Origin: Anaerolineales bacterium
GTDB lineage: Bacteria > Chloroflexota > Anaerolineae > Anaerolineales > Villigracilaceae
Length of the DNA stretch: 64,000 nucleotides
Assembly: GCA_014860805.1 (NCBI GenBank)
Contig: JACZJB010000267.1
Span: 1 to 64,000 of the forward strand
Direction: 5' to 3'
The notes under the pieces are model-generated. The model was given only the letters and a program-made list of their open reading frames with translations. It did not search any database and was not told the origin of the DNA. This document shows, in pieces, positions 23,858-34,075 of the stretch. The translations under genes and the position numbers were made by a program. Positions within the stretch are counted from its first letter, which is position 1. Every line of letters starts with the position of its first letter.

Positions 23858-24600
23858 TTTCTGCGCCTCCGCATGGTTTTGTCGAATTTTGGTTCAGCCA
23901 GATCAATTTCATTTTCCAATTCGCCATCCGTAATTCTTAAGCTGCGTGAAAAGCGGCTAGACAAACCCAGATCATGCGTAACCATGACAATGGTCTTGCC
24001 TTGATCGGTAACGAGATGTTCAAAAACACCAAAGATATGGTCGGCAGTGATGGAGTCAAGGCTGCCGGTAGGTTCATCCGCGACGAGGATGGAAGGATCA
24101 TTGGCAAGCGCGCGCGCGATGGCGACGCGCTGCTGCTGTCCGCCGGAGATAAAGGCTGGCAGTTTATTTGCATGTTCCTCAAGTTCTACAAGTTGAAGCA
24201 ATTGCATGGCGCGTTCCTTTGATTCGCGCGGCTTGTAGTTGTCGGAAAGATCCATGGGAAGAGTGATGTTCTCGATGAGCGTGAGCATGGGCAAAAGTTG
24301 AAAGGACTGGTAGACAACGCCCATATTCTGGCCGCGCCAAAGCGCACGCTGGTCCTCGCTCATTGCATGGATCGAAATGGATTTCCCGCCGTTGGTGACA
24401 ATGACTTCGCCGCCGGAGAGATCATCCACGCCATTGATCATGTTCAACAAGGTGGATTTCCCCGCGCCCGATTTACCGACAATGCCAACGAATTCGCCTG
24501 CGTTGATCTTAAGGTCAACGTTCTTTAACGCGACGAAATCCCCCGCCGCAGTAGAGTAGGTTTTTGATACGTCCTTTAGTTCAATTAATGAGGTTTCCAT
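23854..24600 (-). CDS. ABC transporter ATPase, LolD/MacB type
   Basis: 248 residues with Walker [12 protein letters not shown] (about 40), intact signature [15 protein letters not shown], Walker [13 protein letters not shown] and the switch His in [10 protein letters not shown]. First gene of the seven-gene cluster with the ABC-cNBD ATPase, two kinases, a response regulator, a two-unit FtsX permease and a fusion lipoprotein. It is likely the catalytically competent half of an ATPase heterodimer. Confidence 0.93.
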   Translation of the reverse strand: METSLIELKDVSKTYSTAAGDFVALKNVDLKINAGEFVGIVGKSGAGKSTLLNMINGVDDLSGGEVIVTNGGKSISIHAMSEDQRALWRGQNMGVVYQSFQLLPMLTLIENITLPMDLSDNYKPRESKERAMQLLQLVELEEHANKLPAFISGGQQQRVAIARALANDPSILVADEPTGSLDSITADHIFGVFEHLVTDQGKTIVMVTHDLGLSSRFSRSLRITDGELENEIDLAEPKFDKTMRRRRK

Positions 24601-24611
24601 AATTCAACTTG

Positions 24612-24641
24612 ATTTTACCGCTATTGTGCAATTCGTTGCAA
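24612..24641 (-). promoter_or_regulatory. Promoter of the exporter/kinase cluster
   Basis: On the minus strand TTGCAA (plus 24636-24641), 18 bp spacer, TAAAAT (plus 24612-24617). The predicted start is about 5 nt before the ATG at 24600, so the message would be nearly leaderless. Confidence 0.5.
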
Positions 24642-24696
24642 AAGGCGGGTTTGCAAACAGATTTCAAATCCAGTTGGCGTACCCGAAGTAACAAAA

Positions 24697-24725
24697 AGAG
24701 GATGGCAGTCAGATTGCCATCCTCT
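24697..24725 (-). terminator. Terminator of the small membrane protein gene
   Basis: Arms AGAGGATGGCA (24697-24707) and TGCCATCCTCT (24715-24725), 11-bp stem with 7-nt loop. On the minus strand it ends in TTTTT. Confidence 0.85.
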
Positions 24726-24742
24726 TCTGGACTGTTCTATTT

Positions 24743-24925
24743 TCAATCAGACTTCCTGTTACCTGCGGCGAACCAGCCGCCCACAGCAACTCCACTGCCA
24801 AAGCCGTAGACAAACATGCCAAGTTTAACAGGGGTGGAAACATCCGCCCATATCCCAACGGACGCGGAAACTGCCAACACTAAAAACAAAAGCCCCATTA
24901 CGACCAATGTATGTTTTGATTTCAT
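24743..24925 (-). CDS. Small two-helix membrane protein, unknown function
   Basis: 60 residues with two hydrophobic segments (about 6-26 and 33-54), the second being Gly-rich (FVYGFGSGVAVGGWFAAG), and a charged tail NRKSD. A clear AGGAG-type binding site precedes ATG 24925, and a strong terminator follows, which supports it as a real gene. I do not recognise a family. Confidence 0.7.
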   Translation of the reverse strand: MKSKHTLVVMGLLFLVLAVSASVGIWADVSTPVKLGMFVYGFGSGVAVGGWFAAGNRKSD

Positions 24926-25021
24926 CTTTTCTCCTTACGAATAAAGTGTGCTTCAACTATTATCCCGTTGTACCCATAAATTTCACCATCTGCTGACGGT
25001 ATTGGGCGAATGCCTTGCTGT

Positions 25022-25750
25022 TTATTTCTGCAAACAGGAAATCAACAGGTTCACAAGCCTCTGAGGCTCTTGCTTCGTGATCGCCAGCACCGGCACAATC
25101 CCTGCGGAATATACCTCGCGGACACTTCCCGCCACCCAATGCTTTGGGAGGATTCCAATCGAATTGGACTCGGAATTCAGCACGTCGGACAGTTCCTGCG
25201 GATTCGCAGCCATCCGTGCAAAGGAAGTGACGCTTCTTCCCTTCATCACAAGCTGGTCAAAGACAATTTGCACATCCGCCTCTGACGCATATCCCCACAC
25301 CTGCACGGATGCATCTCCCTGCCCTGCAAACAGAACCTGTGTCTCTTCGAGAGACAGGTTCTGCACAGGGCTTTCACGATTTGTAACGATGAGAATCTCT
25401 TCCTCAGCAATTTGATAGGCCGGAGACAGCAGAGTCTCTGGCTCGCCGAGGCGCAGATAAATTTCAGGAGAGTCCGCCGTCACTTTCAAAGTTACGGACA
25501 GATCGTTTGCACAGCCAAAGAGTTCGCTCATCCACGGCTGGGCAGCAGATGTGGAATAAACGGGAATAATTTCCGTTTGAGCAAGAGGCTGCGCAGCAGG
25601 AGCGCAGGAAAAAAGGAGAAAAGATGAAAAAAGACAAAAGAAAATTATGTCGTTGCGAGCCGCTGGTTTTTGGCGGCGCAGCAATCTCCCTAACGTTACA
25701 GGGATTGCTGCGGGGAAGAACGCCCATGCAATGACGTAGCCTATTTTCAT
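25022..25750 (-). CDS. PstS/PBP-like substrate-binding lipoprotein with repeat-derived N-terminus
   Basis: The mature part, after the lipobox LLFSC, is about 190 residues of periplasmic-binding-protein type (SVTLKVTADSPEIYLRLG, EEEILIVTNRESPVQNLSLEE, SNSIGILPKHWV), as in phosphate or metal-type binding domains. The hydrophobic signal is preceded by about 30 residues translated from an intergenic TCATTGCGAG-type repeat. No ATG, GTG or TTG lies between repeat and signal, so ATG 25750 is taken as start. No permease or ATPase is adjacent; M20 peptidase ends 3 bp upstream. Confidence 0.7.
   Translation of the reverse strand: MKIGYVIAWAFFPAAIPVTLGRLLRRQKPAARNDIIFFCLFSSFLLFSCAPAAQPLAQTEIIPVYSTSAAQPWMSELFGCANDLSVTLKVTADSPEIYLRLGEPETLLSPAYQIAEEEILIVTNRESPVQNLSLEETQVLFAGQGDASVQVWGYASEADVQIVFDQLVMKGRSVTSFARMAANPQELSDVLNSESNSIGILPKHWVAGSVREVYSAGIVPVLAITKQEPQRLVNLLISCLQK
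25650..25737. repeat. TCATTGCGAG-type palindromic repeat inside a coding region
   Basis: The element begins TCGTTGCGAGCC and ends ATGCAATGACG, with an inner inverted pair AGCAATC...GGATTGCT. It is the most complete copy in the window. It encodes the N-terminal residues of the lipoprotein gene at 25022-25750. Confidence 0.75.
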
Positions 25751-25752
25751 TT

Positions 25753-26847
25753 CTACCAATTCTTCAACAATGCCACAAGAAGATTCTTTTTCTGTTCGAG
25801 GCTGTCGGCAAAGATGAATTCGCGCTCAGAGTGATAGCCTTCGCCAATGGCGCCCATGCCATCCAGCACAGGGATTCCGAAAGGTGCGACGAAGTTCCCG
25901 TCCGATGCGCCGCCCGTACCGCCTGCTTTCAATTCCATGCCGATGGAGGCAGCGATGGCTTTGGCTTTTTCGAAGGTCGCGCTCATCGTGTTGTCAAATG
26001 GCATGGGCGGACGATTCAACCCTCCCGAAATGTGAAGCGAAGTTCCATCCAGAATTGGCTTGAGTTTATTCATCTCCATTTCAATGCGTTCCCATTCGCC
26101 GGGCTGCATGATACGCACGTCCACTTCGATGGAAACTTCATCAGGAACGACATTCGAAACCGTGCCGCCGCGAATCACACCGACGTTAAGTGTGGTCTGC
26201 CTGGAATAGTCGGTGAGTTTTTGAATGGCAAGAATTTGATGCGCCATTTCCTCGATGGCATTGCGTCCTTTTTCATGGTCGCCGCCTGCATGGGCAGCGC
26301 GTCCCCTGGCTGTGACAAAAAATCCGCCGCCGCCTTTGCGCCATGTTTTAAGCGAACCGTCTACAAGGGCAGGCTCAAAGACAAATACCGCGGAAGATTC
26401 CTGCGCCAGCTTTTCGATCCATGCGCGCGAACTGTGACTGCCAATCTCTTCATCGGAAGTGCAAAGCAGGGTGACCGGAAACGTCAGCCCGCCCGCATTT
26501 TGTAATTCTTCGAGCGCTGCAAGGCAGATGACAATGCCAGCTTTCATATCCAATATGCCCGGACCAAATAATTTTCCATCCGCTTCATAGAAGGGCATTT
26601 TCGCCAACGTACCGAGCGGGAAAACAGTATCCATGTGACAGAGAAGAAGGATGGGATCGGATGAAACAGCGGATGAAAAACGAGCTACAATGTGGTCGCC
26701 TGTTTCTTTATTTGGGATGAGTTCCACTTGAGCACCGAGCCTGCGGGCTTCTTCCGCAACGAGCGCGCCAACACGGTTGACCGCTTCGCGGTCATGTGAA
26801 GGAGATTCGGTTTCGACAATTTTTTTCAGCAGCGATTTCATGTCCAT
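25753..26847 (-). CDS. M20 family metallopeptidase (CPG2/ArgE/DapE-like)
   Basis: 364 residues from ATG 26847, 5 bp after the uppP stop; an earlier ATG at 26952 would overlap uppP and adds unrelated residues. Metal and catalytic residues seen: LLCHMDTVF (His and Asp), GILDMKAG (bridging Asp), SDEEIGS (Glu pair), GYHSEREF (His near the C-terminus). The dimerisation insert is present (AAHAGGDHEKGRNAIEE). The pattern is closest to glutamate carboxypeptidase-like members. Substrate is unproven. Confidence 0.92.
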   Translation of the reverse strand: MDMKSLLKKIVETESPSHDREAVNRVGALVAEEARRLGAQVELIPNKETGDHIVARFSSAVSSDPILLLCHMDTVFPLGTLAKMPFYEADGKLFGPGILDMKAGIVICLAALEELQNAGGLTFPVTLLCTSDEEIGSHSSRAWIEKLAQESSAVFVFEPALVDGSLKTWRKGGGGFFVTARGRAAHAGGDHEKGRNAIEEMAHQILAIQKLTDYSRQTTLNVGVIRGGTVSNVVPDEVSIEVDVRIMQPGEWERIEMEMNKLKPILDGTSLHISGGLNRPPMPFDNTMSATFEKAKAIAASIGMELKAGGTGGASDGNFVAPFGIPVLDGMGAIGEGYHSEREFIFADSLEQKKNLLVALLKNW

Positions 26848-26852
26848 GGGTT

Positions 26853-28861
<2,009 letters not shown>

Positions 28862-30106
28862 TTATGCAGTGGCAAACAAACACTTGAGATAAGCGCCTTC
28901 TTCAAAGTTGATGGGATGATCGAGAGCGTGACCTGTCCGTTCGATCTCTGTCAGCCTGCGCCCTGCCTCTCGCGCGGACTGGTGAACGGAGTCAAAAAAC
29001 GAATCAGCATCCACGCGGCTGGAGCAGGAGGCCTGCACAAGCGTACCGCCCTTTCGCAAAACGCCCAAGCCAAGACGGGTCAACTTGCGATATGCCGCCA
29101 GCGCGGACGCAATTTGCTTTTCGCTTTGGGCAAACATAGGCGGGTCGATAATGACCATGTCAAAGAGACGTTTCTGTGATTCCATGCGGGTGAGGACATC
29201 AAAAGCATCGTCGGCAAATGTCTCGTGAGAAGCCGCCGCCACAGCAGGGAAATGCTGGTTGTATTCCATGTTGCGGATGGCGCCTTCCACGGCATGCGGA
29301 CTGATATCCACGCTGACAATTTCCCTTGCGCCGCCGCGCGCAGCATAGACGGAGAAGCCGCCAGTGTAGGCAAATACATTTAGCACGGACTTGCCCGCAG
29401 ATAATTCCTCCACCTTTGCGCGGTTGTCACGCTGATCGAGGAAGAAGCCTGTCTTTTGTCCGTGAATGGGATCCGACTCAAAAGTGAGACCGTTTTCTTT
29501 AAACAGAATCAGTTCAGGCGGAGATTGAAGCGAGAGAGCTATTCCATCACCGAGACCATGCAGAAAATCCGTCTGCTTTTGAAGGGTGCGGTTGAGTCGC
29601 AAAATCAAATGCTCCGCAGGGCTGACCTGCGCCAGCGCATCGCAAAATTCTTTGAGATGGGGAATCCAGGCGGGAGTGTAAAGTTTTAGAACAAGCGTAT
29701 CCGCGTAACGGTCAATGACGACACCGGGAAAACCATCATTCTCGCCGTGGACGAGGCGATAGCCTGTGGTGTCTGTCCCTTCCAATGCTTCGCGGATTTG
29801 CGCGGCGGCTTCCAGTTTTTTTTGAAACCAATGTGTATTGATGACGGCAGGCTGACGGTTTTGCAAAACACGCACGCGGATGGTGGAAGTGGGATCGTAC
29901 AAACCGACTGCAAGAAAGCGGCGTTTATTATCGAAGATGACAGCAAGGTCACCGGGCGCTGCTTCGTGGCTTTGCTCAGTGATGGATTGGTCGAAAACCC
30001 AGGGATGTCCCTGACGCAAGGCGCGCTCGGCAGGCGCGGTGACGCGCAAAGCGATTCGTTTTTCTGAGGGACCCGGGAGTTGAGAGAGCAAGTTATTGAA
30101 ATTCAT
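28862..30106 (-). CDS. Class I SAM-dependent rRNA methyltransferase, RlmI-like
   Basis: 414 residues from ATG 30106 (MNFNNLLSQ); an ATG at 30154 adds residues unlike the family. N-terminal PUA-like domain (RALRQGHPWVFDQSI), a central domain with GYRLVHGENDGFPGVVIDRY, and a Rossmann methyltransferase domain with VLNVFAYTGGFSVYAA (SAM site), VDISPHAVEGA and FDMVIIDPPMFA. This is the layout of 23S rRNA m5C methyltransferase RlmI/YccW. The exact target base is not shown by sequence. Confidence 0.9.
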   Translation of the reverse strand: MNFNNLLSQLPGPSEKRIALRVTAPAERALRQGHPWVFDQSITEQSHEAAPGDLAVIFDNKRRFLAVGLYDPTSTIRVRVLQNRQPAVINTHWFQKKLEAAAQIREALEGTDTTGYRLVHGENDGFPGVVIDRYADTLVLKLYTPAWIPHLKEFCDALAQVSPAEHLILRLNRTLQKQTDFLHGLGDGIALSLQSPPELILFKENGLTFESDPIHGQKTGFFLDQRDNRAKVEELSAGKSVLNVFAYTGGFSVYAARGGAREIVSVDISPHAVEGAIRNMEYNQHFPAVAAASHETFADDAFDVLTRMESQKRLFDMVIIDPPMFAQSEKQIASALAAYRKLTRLGLGVLRKGGTLVQASCSSRVDADSFFDSVHQSAREAGRRLTEIERTGHALDHPINFEEGAYLKCLFATA

Positions 30107-30241
30107 TGTGGAGAGATTATACAGTAGGGACAGCAAATCCCTGCGCAGGCGCAAGTGGTAGGTTAATTGGTCTACAATTGGTTCTTTATCGTTACCTGCC
30201 TGATGCCTATAATAACGAAAACGATTTTAGGAGCAAGCGCC

Positions 30242-30862
30242 ATGAGAAAGTTTCTTTTTATTGTCCTATGTCTGGGCATTCTTTCAGCCTGCGTCGCCAA
30301 TGCAAGCACAGAGACGTCACAACCCATCCTGTCACCCCCCACTCCCGTCAGAATGACCAAACCACCCACGGTTGACCCGAACTATTTTCTAACAGCCACC
30401 ATTGTCCCGTTTTATACACAAGTTCCCACGCCAACTGTAGTTGGGGAGCCCGCCATTGTCAACGTGGCATTGAACATGGGCAGCGGCGGCGCAGGCTTCT
30501 CTGCAAATTTATATGCGCAGGAAGTGTACACAGGCAAGACCTTCACACTCTTCATGTCTGCGGGAATGCATACGGCTCCGTTATTACCAACGTCCCCGCC
30601 GCTTGACATGGCAATTCAGGCGCCCGGCACCTATATCTTTTATGCACGCCTAAGCAATGCGCCAACGGAATATCATTATGGGTACACCGAATGCAGAATC
30701 CCGACCGACTGCGTTGGCAGTCCGTTGATCGCGCTGGATGTGCTGCCCGGTCAACGCTACAACGTCTATATTGCGGATCGCAAAGCGCTTCTTCCAGATA
30801 ACGACAAGCGCGGACTCCCCGTCACCGTACCGTGGGTGAAGCTGATAGAATCAGCGCCGTGA
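30242..30862 (+). CDS. Putative lipoprotein, unknown function
   Basis: 206 residues. Signal peptide with lipobox LGILSAC (Cys about 17), a Thr/Pro-rich linker to about 60 and a beta-rich domain (IVNVALNMGSGGAGFSANLY, YIFYARLSNAPTEYHYGY) with one Cys pair (ECRIPTDC). ATG 30242 is chosen over an upstream ATG at 30167 because it begins a clean signal peptide. The stop codon overlaps the start of the MocR-like gene (GTGA), so the two are co-translated. Family not recognised. Confidence 0.75.
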   Translation: MRKFLFIVLCLGILSACVANASTETSQPILSPPTPVRMTKPPTVDPNYFLTATIVPFYTQVPTPTVVGEPAIVNVALNMGSGGAGFSANLYAQEVYTGKTFTLFMSAGMHTAPLLPTSPPLDMAIQAPGTYIFYARLSNAPTEYHYGYTECRIPTDCVGSPLIALDVLPGQRYNVYIADRKALLPDNDKRGLPVTVPWVKLIESAP

Positions 30863-32298
30863 AAACCTTAATTATTCCGCTGGACATCAACGCAACCAAG
30901 CCGCTCTATCTGCAAGTTGCGGACTACATCACCGAAGCCGCGCGCAACGGACAGTTGAAGTCCGGGCAAAAGCTGCCGCCTTCACGCACACTTGCGGAGC
31001 AGAACAAAGTCCATCGCTCCACGATCATCAACGCCTATCAGGAACTCAAGGCGCGCGGCGTGCTGGCATCGCGCCAGGGCAGTGGAAGTTATATCGAACA
31101 AGGGCTCAGCGAAAATACAGTGGCAATTCAAAAAATGCCCAAGCGAGAGATCATTCCCACGGATGAATTGATCGGCGAGATCCGCCGCATGCATTGGGCG
31201 GAGGGCGTGATCTCGCTGGGTTACGGACCTCCGTCAGATGAACTGATGCCCGTTGAGGATTTTGATCGCAGCCGTCAGCGGGTGTTGAGGCGTGATGGAA
31301 AAAAGACCGCGAATTACGAACATCCGCAGGGATACTATCCACTGCGCCAGGCCATCTGCGCAGACTTGATCAAACAGGGCATTCAAGCCGACCCGGAAGA
31401 TGTGCTCATCACAGCAGGCGCGTTGGAAGGTGTGTCACTCGTCAGCCGCGCGCTGGCTGCGCCCGGAGACAGCATCCTGACTGAGCTGCCGCAGTACTTT
31501 GGCAATTGGACGAATTTTTCGTATCTCGGTTTGAACGTGCGCGGCTTTGACCTGCTCGAAAGCGGACCTGATTGGAGTTCGCTGGAAGCGCAATTGCAGG
31601 ACGAGAGTCAACGTCCGCGTTTTGCATTCGTCACGGCGGATCATCAAAATCCGCTCGGCACGTGCTGGAGCATGCCAGCCCGCCATCAATTTTTGAAAAT
31701 TCTGAATCAGCATGACCTGCCCGTCGTGGAGGATGCAACCTATCGCGATCTGACGTATGACGGCATGCCGCATACGCCTTTGCGCGCACTCGACCCCGAT
31801 GTGATTTACATCGGCACGTTCTCGCATTCGCTGATGCCCGGCTTGCGGATCGGATTCGTGCTCTGCCACGGACGGTTGCGCGATCACATCGAACGCCTGA
31901 AAGCCATCTCCAGCGGACCGGGCGAAACGCTCAACCAACGCGCGCTGGCAGACTTTCTTTCCACGGGCGAGTACGAACGCCATCTCGAACGCATCATCCC
32001 CGTCTATCGTTCGCGCCGCGATGCATTGCTCGGCGCCATGCAAAACTACTTCCCCGCAGACCTGCGTTGGACCAAACCTTCGGGCGGCTTCTTTGTGTGG
32101 ACCTGGCTGCCCGAACATATTTCTGCAATTGATATTTTCTATCGCGCCTTGAAGAAAGGCATCACCATCGCCCCTGCGAATATTTTTTACCCGGGTCCAT
32201 GCCCGCAAAATGCCTTCCGCCTCGCCTTCTCACATTACCCAGAGGATGTGCTGATTCGCGCGGTGATGGAAATTGGTCAATTGTTGAAGAGTGGATGA
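30859..32298 (+). CDS. MocR-type GntR/aminotransferase-like protein lacking the PLP lysine
   Basis: 479 residues from GTG 30859. N-terminal GntR winged helix (about 1-70: LPPSRTLAEQNKVHRSTIINAYQEL) followed by a fold-type I aminotransferase domain. Family landmarks are HPQGYYPLRQAI, TADHQNPLGTCW, VVEDATYRDLTYDG and IGTFSHSLMPGLRIGF. In working enzymes and PLP-binding MocR regulators the last motif reads GTFSKTL, and its Lys forms the Schiff base; here it is His 323 (CAT at 31825-31827). It is probably a transcription regulator with altered cofactor binding. Confidence 0.88.
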   Translation: MKTLIIPLDINATKPLYLQVADYITEAARNGQLKSGQKLPPSRTLAEQNKVHRSTIINAYQELKARGVLASRQGSGSYIEQGLSENTVAIQKMPKREIIPTDELIGEIRRMHWAEGVISLGYGPPSDELMPVEDFDRSRQRVLRRDGKKTANYEHPQGYYPLRQAICADLIKQGIQADPEDVLITAGALEGVSLVSRALAAPGDSILTELPQYFGNWTNFSYLGLNVRGFDLLESGPDWSSLEAQLQDESQRPRFAFVTADHQNPLGTCWSMPARHQFLKILNQHDLPVVEDATYRDLTYDGMPHTPLRALDPDVIYIGTFSHSLMPGLRIGFVLCHGRLRDHIERLKAISSGPGETLNQRALADFLSTGEYERHLERIIPVYRSRRDALLGAMQNYFPADLRWTKPSGGFFVWTWLPEHISAIDIFYRALKKGITIAPANIFYPGPCPQNAFRLAFSHYPEDVLIRAVMEIGQLLKSG

Positions 32299-32301
32299 GA
32301 C

Positions 32302-32330
32302 AAAAGGCCTCGGAAATTCCGAGGCCTTTT
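32302..32330 (+). terminator. Terminator of the MocR-like gene
   Basis: Stem AAAAGGCCTCGGA with TCCGAGGCCTTTT around a 3-5 nt loop, 4 bp after the stop, ending in TTTT. Confidence 0.88.
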
Positions 32331-32439
32331 GTTACATATTGCCAATAAAGTTATTGGGTGTTCCGACTACAGGAACGAGGCTATTAACCTAGCGGGCTTA
32401 GGTTTCAATCCTGCGAGGTACATTTTTAGCACTAAATCA

Positions 32440-32988
32440 TTAAAAATCTTCACATGCATCATTGTTATTATTTTGATCAAGCTGATGTATATCTCCAACT
32501 CCTTGTGACACACAATAATTGAAACATGCTTGCGCCTCAGCCTGTGAGTTGAAATCCTTACAATTCAAAGTGTCGCCAGAGCAAGAACACACAGCGGACT
32601 GTAGGGGCATAGTTGGTTGTATTGTTTGCAAAGAAAAAGGTGTATTTGTTGAATAAATATATTCCGTTGGTTGTGCTACGTCAGTTTGAAGTTGGAAGAT
32701 AAATACAGTAGCTGTTGGGATATTTTCTAAGGGTGCGAGTGTTGCTGTTGGCAATGGCTCGGGTGTGGACACCATTGCGGTTTGAGTGCCTGCGGCAGAA
32801 TAGGTAAGTGCAATAAGAGTAGATATGGGAAGAGGCGTATCTAAAACTCGAATTGGAGCGGATGTGGGAAAAAGCGTATCACTACTACCGAGGGCGTAAA
32901 TGATGAGAATGCCCACACAACAGATCATGCACGAAAAACTCACAATGACAGTAACGAGACCAGTGTTTGTTTTACGGTGAGAAGTCAT
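32440..32988 (-). CDS. Membrane-anchored protein with Excalibur-like C-terminal motif
   Basis: 182 residues. One N-terminal transmembrane helix (about 10-33), a Thr/Pro-rich linker to about 130, and a Cys-rich tail (VCSCSGDTLNCKDFNSQAEA, then LDQNNNNDACEDF). The tail resembles the Excalibur calcium-binding motif DxDxDGxxCE but with Asn in place of several Asp/Gly. It is exposed outside the cell. Role unknown. The 140 bp between it and the previous gene hold only the terminator at 32302. Confidence 0.65.
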   Translation of the reverse strand: MTSHRKTNTGLVTVIVSFSCMICCVGILIIYALGSSDTLFPTSAPIRVLDTPLPISTLIALTYSAAGTQTAMVSTPEPLPTATLAPLENIPTATVFIFQLQTDVAQPTEYIYSTNTPFSLQTIQPTMPLQSAVCSCSGDTLNCKDFNSQAEAQACFNYCVSQGVGDIHQLDQNNNNDACEDF

Positions 32989-33067
32989 AATGTATCTCCC
33001 TAGAACGAAAATAATTCGTTATTACAGAATGTTTCCGATAACTGCAATTTATCTTGACTATTTTATC

Positions 33068-33112
33068 TCAAACCGCCACCAACTCCATCGTATCCTGTAA
33101 AGGACTGCGCTC
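33068..33112 (-). pseudogene. Relic resembling the C-terminal end of the DUF2255 gene
   Basis: On the minus strand this reads LKERSPLQDTMELVAV then stop, and the last 30 bases are close to the end of the DUF2255 gene at 33389 (RDTTTELAAV stop). It has no start of its own and lies just past the small gene ending at 33115. It may be the leftover of a duplicated gene end, or chance. Confidence 0.35.
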
Positions 33113-33114
33113 CT

Positions 33115-33333
33115 TTAATTCAAATTCGTGCGTGAATGTTCTGCCAGAACCTGGAGCAAAGCAACAATGATCTTTTCAACTTTCTCAGGCGACTGTCCCG
33201 TTTTACTCGAGATCTTTCGAATCAGTTCTTCTTTGCTCTCTTCATTACGAGTCATCGCCATGATGGCAAACAGCCATTGGTCAACATCGATCTCGACGTC
33301 GCCGTCATCTTGTTCAGGATTTTCGTTTTGCAT
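33115..33333 (-). CDS. Small acidic protein with HU-like N-terminal helix pattern
   Basis: 72 residues from ATG 33333, which has GGAGG 5 nt upstream; ATG 33345 is too close to overlap that site properly. After an acidic start (NENPEQDDGDVEIDVDQW) comes SKTGQSPEKVEKIIVALLQVL, similar to the helical N-terminal part of HU (KTGLSKKDAEKVLDALLE type), but there is no beta-arm. The gene at 33834 encodes a sister protein. Function unknown. Confidence 0.65.
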   Translation of the reverse strand: MQNENPEQDDGDVEIDVDQWLFAIMAMTRNEESKEELIRKISSKTGQSPEKVEKIIVALLQVLAEHSRTNLN

Positions 33334-33388
33334 CAATTCCTCCATTTTTTTACACGAAACTTTTCAAGTCTAACATAGTATAAAAGAC

Positions 33389-33778
33389 TCAAACCGCCGC
33401 CAACTCCGTCGTCGTATCCCGCGACTTTTTCTTTGACATATCCTTCACGTACTGAATATCCCCCGGCTCGTTGTACTTCTCCTTATACGCCGCGCTGACG
33501 GCATCCTTCATCTTCTCGCTTTTCACCTGCGCGGCGCGGACTTTAATTCCGCGTTTGCGTTTGGCGACGAAGATCTCACCCTGCGGGTCTTCGAGAAAGA
33601 TCCGCCACCAACTGCGCGGCTTCATGCTCCACGAACGGACAAAGACTCGTCCGTCCACGACCACCGCCCAGATCCCAATGACGCGGTGAGTCCCGTCACT
33701 GCCCGCGCGAATGCCGAGGATTCTCTCCTTGTGAATGGCGGCAAGTACTGCGTCTGCAAAACGGTTCGTAGACTTCAT
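33389..33778 (-). CDS. DUF2255 family protein
   Basis: 129 residues, matching the DUF2255 pattern: RFADAVLAAIHKERILGIR at the start, IGIWAVVVDGRVFVRSW in the middle and WWRIFLEDPQGEIFV. Small beta-barrel of the FMN-binding split-barrel look; no cofactor or reaction is established. AGAGGT precedes ATG 33778. Confidence 0.8.
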   Translation of the reverse strand: MKSTNRFADAVLAAIHKERILGIRAGSDGTHRVIGIWAVVVDGRVFVRSWSMKPRSWWRIFLEDPQGEIFVAKRKRGIKVRAAQVKSEKMKDAVSAAYKEKYNEPGDIQYVKDMSKKKSRDTTTELAAV

Positions 33779-33833
33779 ATCACACCTCTAAAGTTTTACT
33801 GGCAAGGACGACGCCCGAGTGCCTACACGCAAA

Positions 33834-34043
33834 TTAATTCAAACGGGCGCTCTCATCTGTTGTATCCCGCAGGATCTTCAGCACAGTTTGCAGAACGAAT
33901 TCTGCCTTGTCCCGCGGAAAGCCTGTTTCTTTGGCTATTTTTTCGATGATCTCCTCCTTAATCTCCGGGTCTCCGCGTAAATAGTTCGCAAGCATTTCAG
34001 CGGTAATCTTCAGATCATGGTTATTTTCTTTTTCGTCAGCCAT
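33834..34043 (-). CDS. Small HU-like helical protein, sister of the gene at 33115
   Basis: 69 residues from ATG 34043; an adjacent ATG at 34046 is equally in frame, but AGGAG lies 6 nt before 34043. EEIIEKIAKETGFPRDKAEFVLQTVLKIL aligns with the corresponding part of the 33115 product and with the N-terminal helices of HU. Too short for a full HU fold. The two genes bracket DUF2255. Function unknown. Confidence 0.65.
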   Translation of the reverse strand: MADEKENNHDLKITAEMLANYLRGDPEIKEEIIEKIAKETGFPRDKAEFVLQTVLKILRDTTDESARLN

Positions 34044-34075
34044 CATATTCTCCTTTTTAAAATAACAAATCCAGC

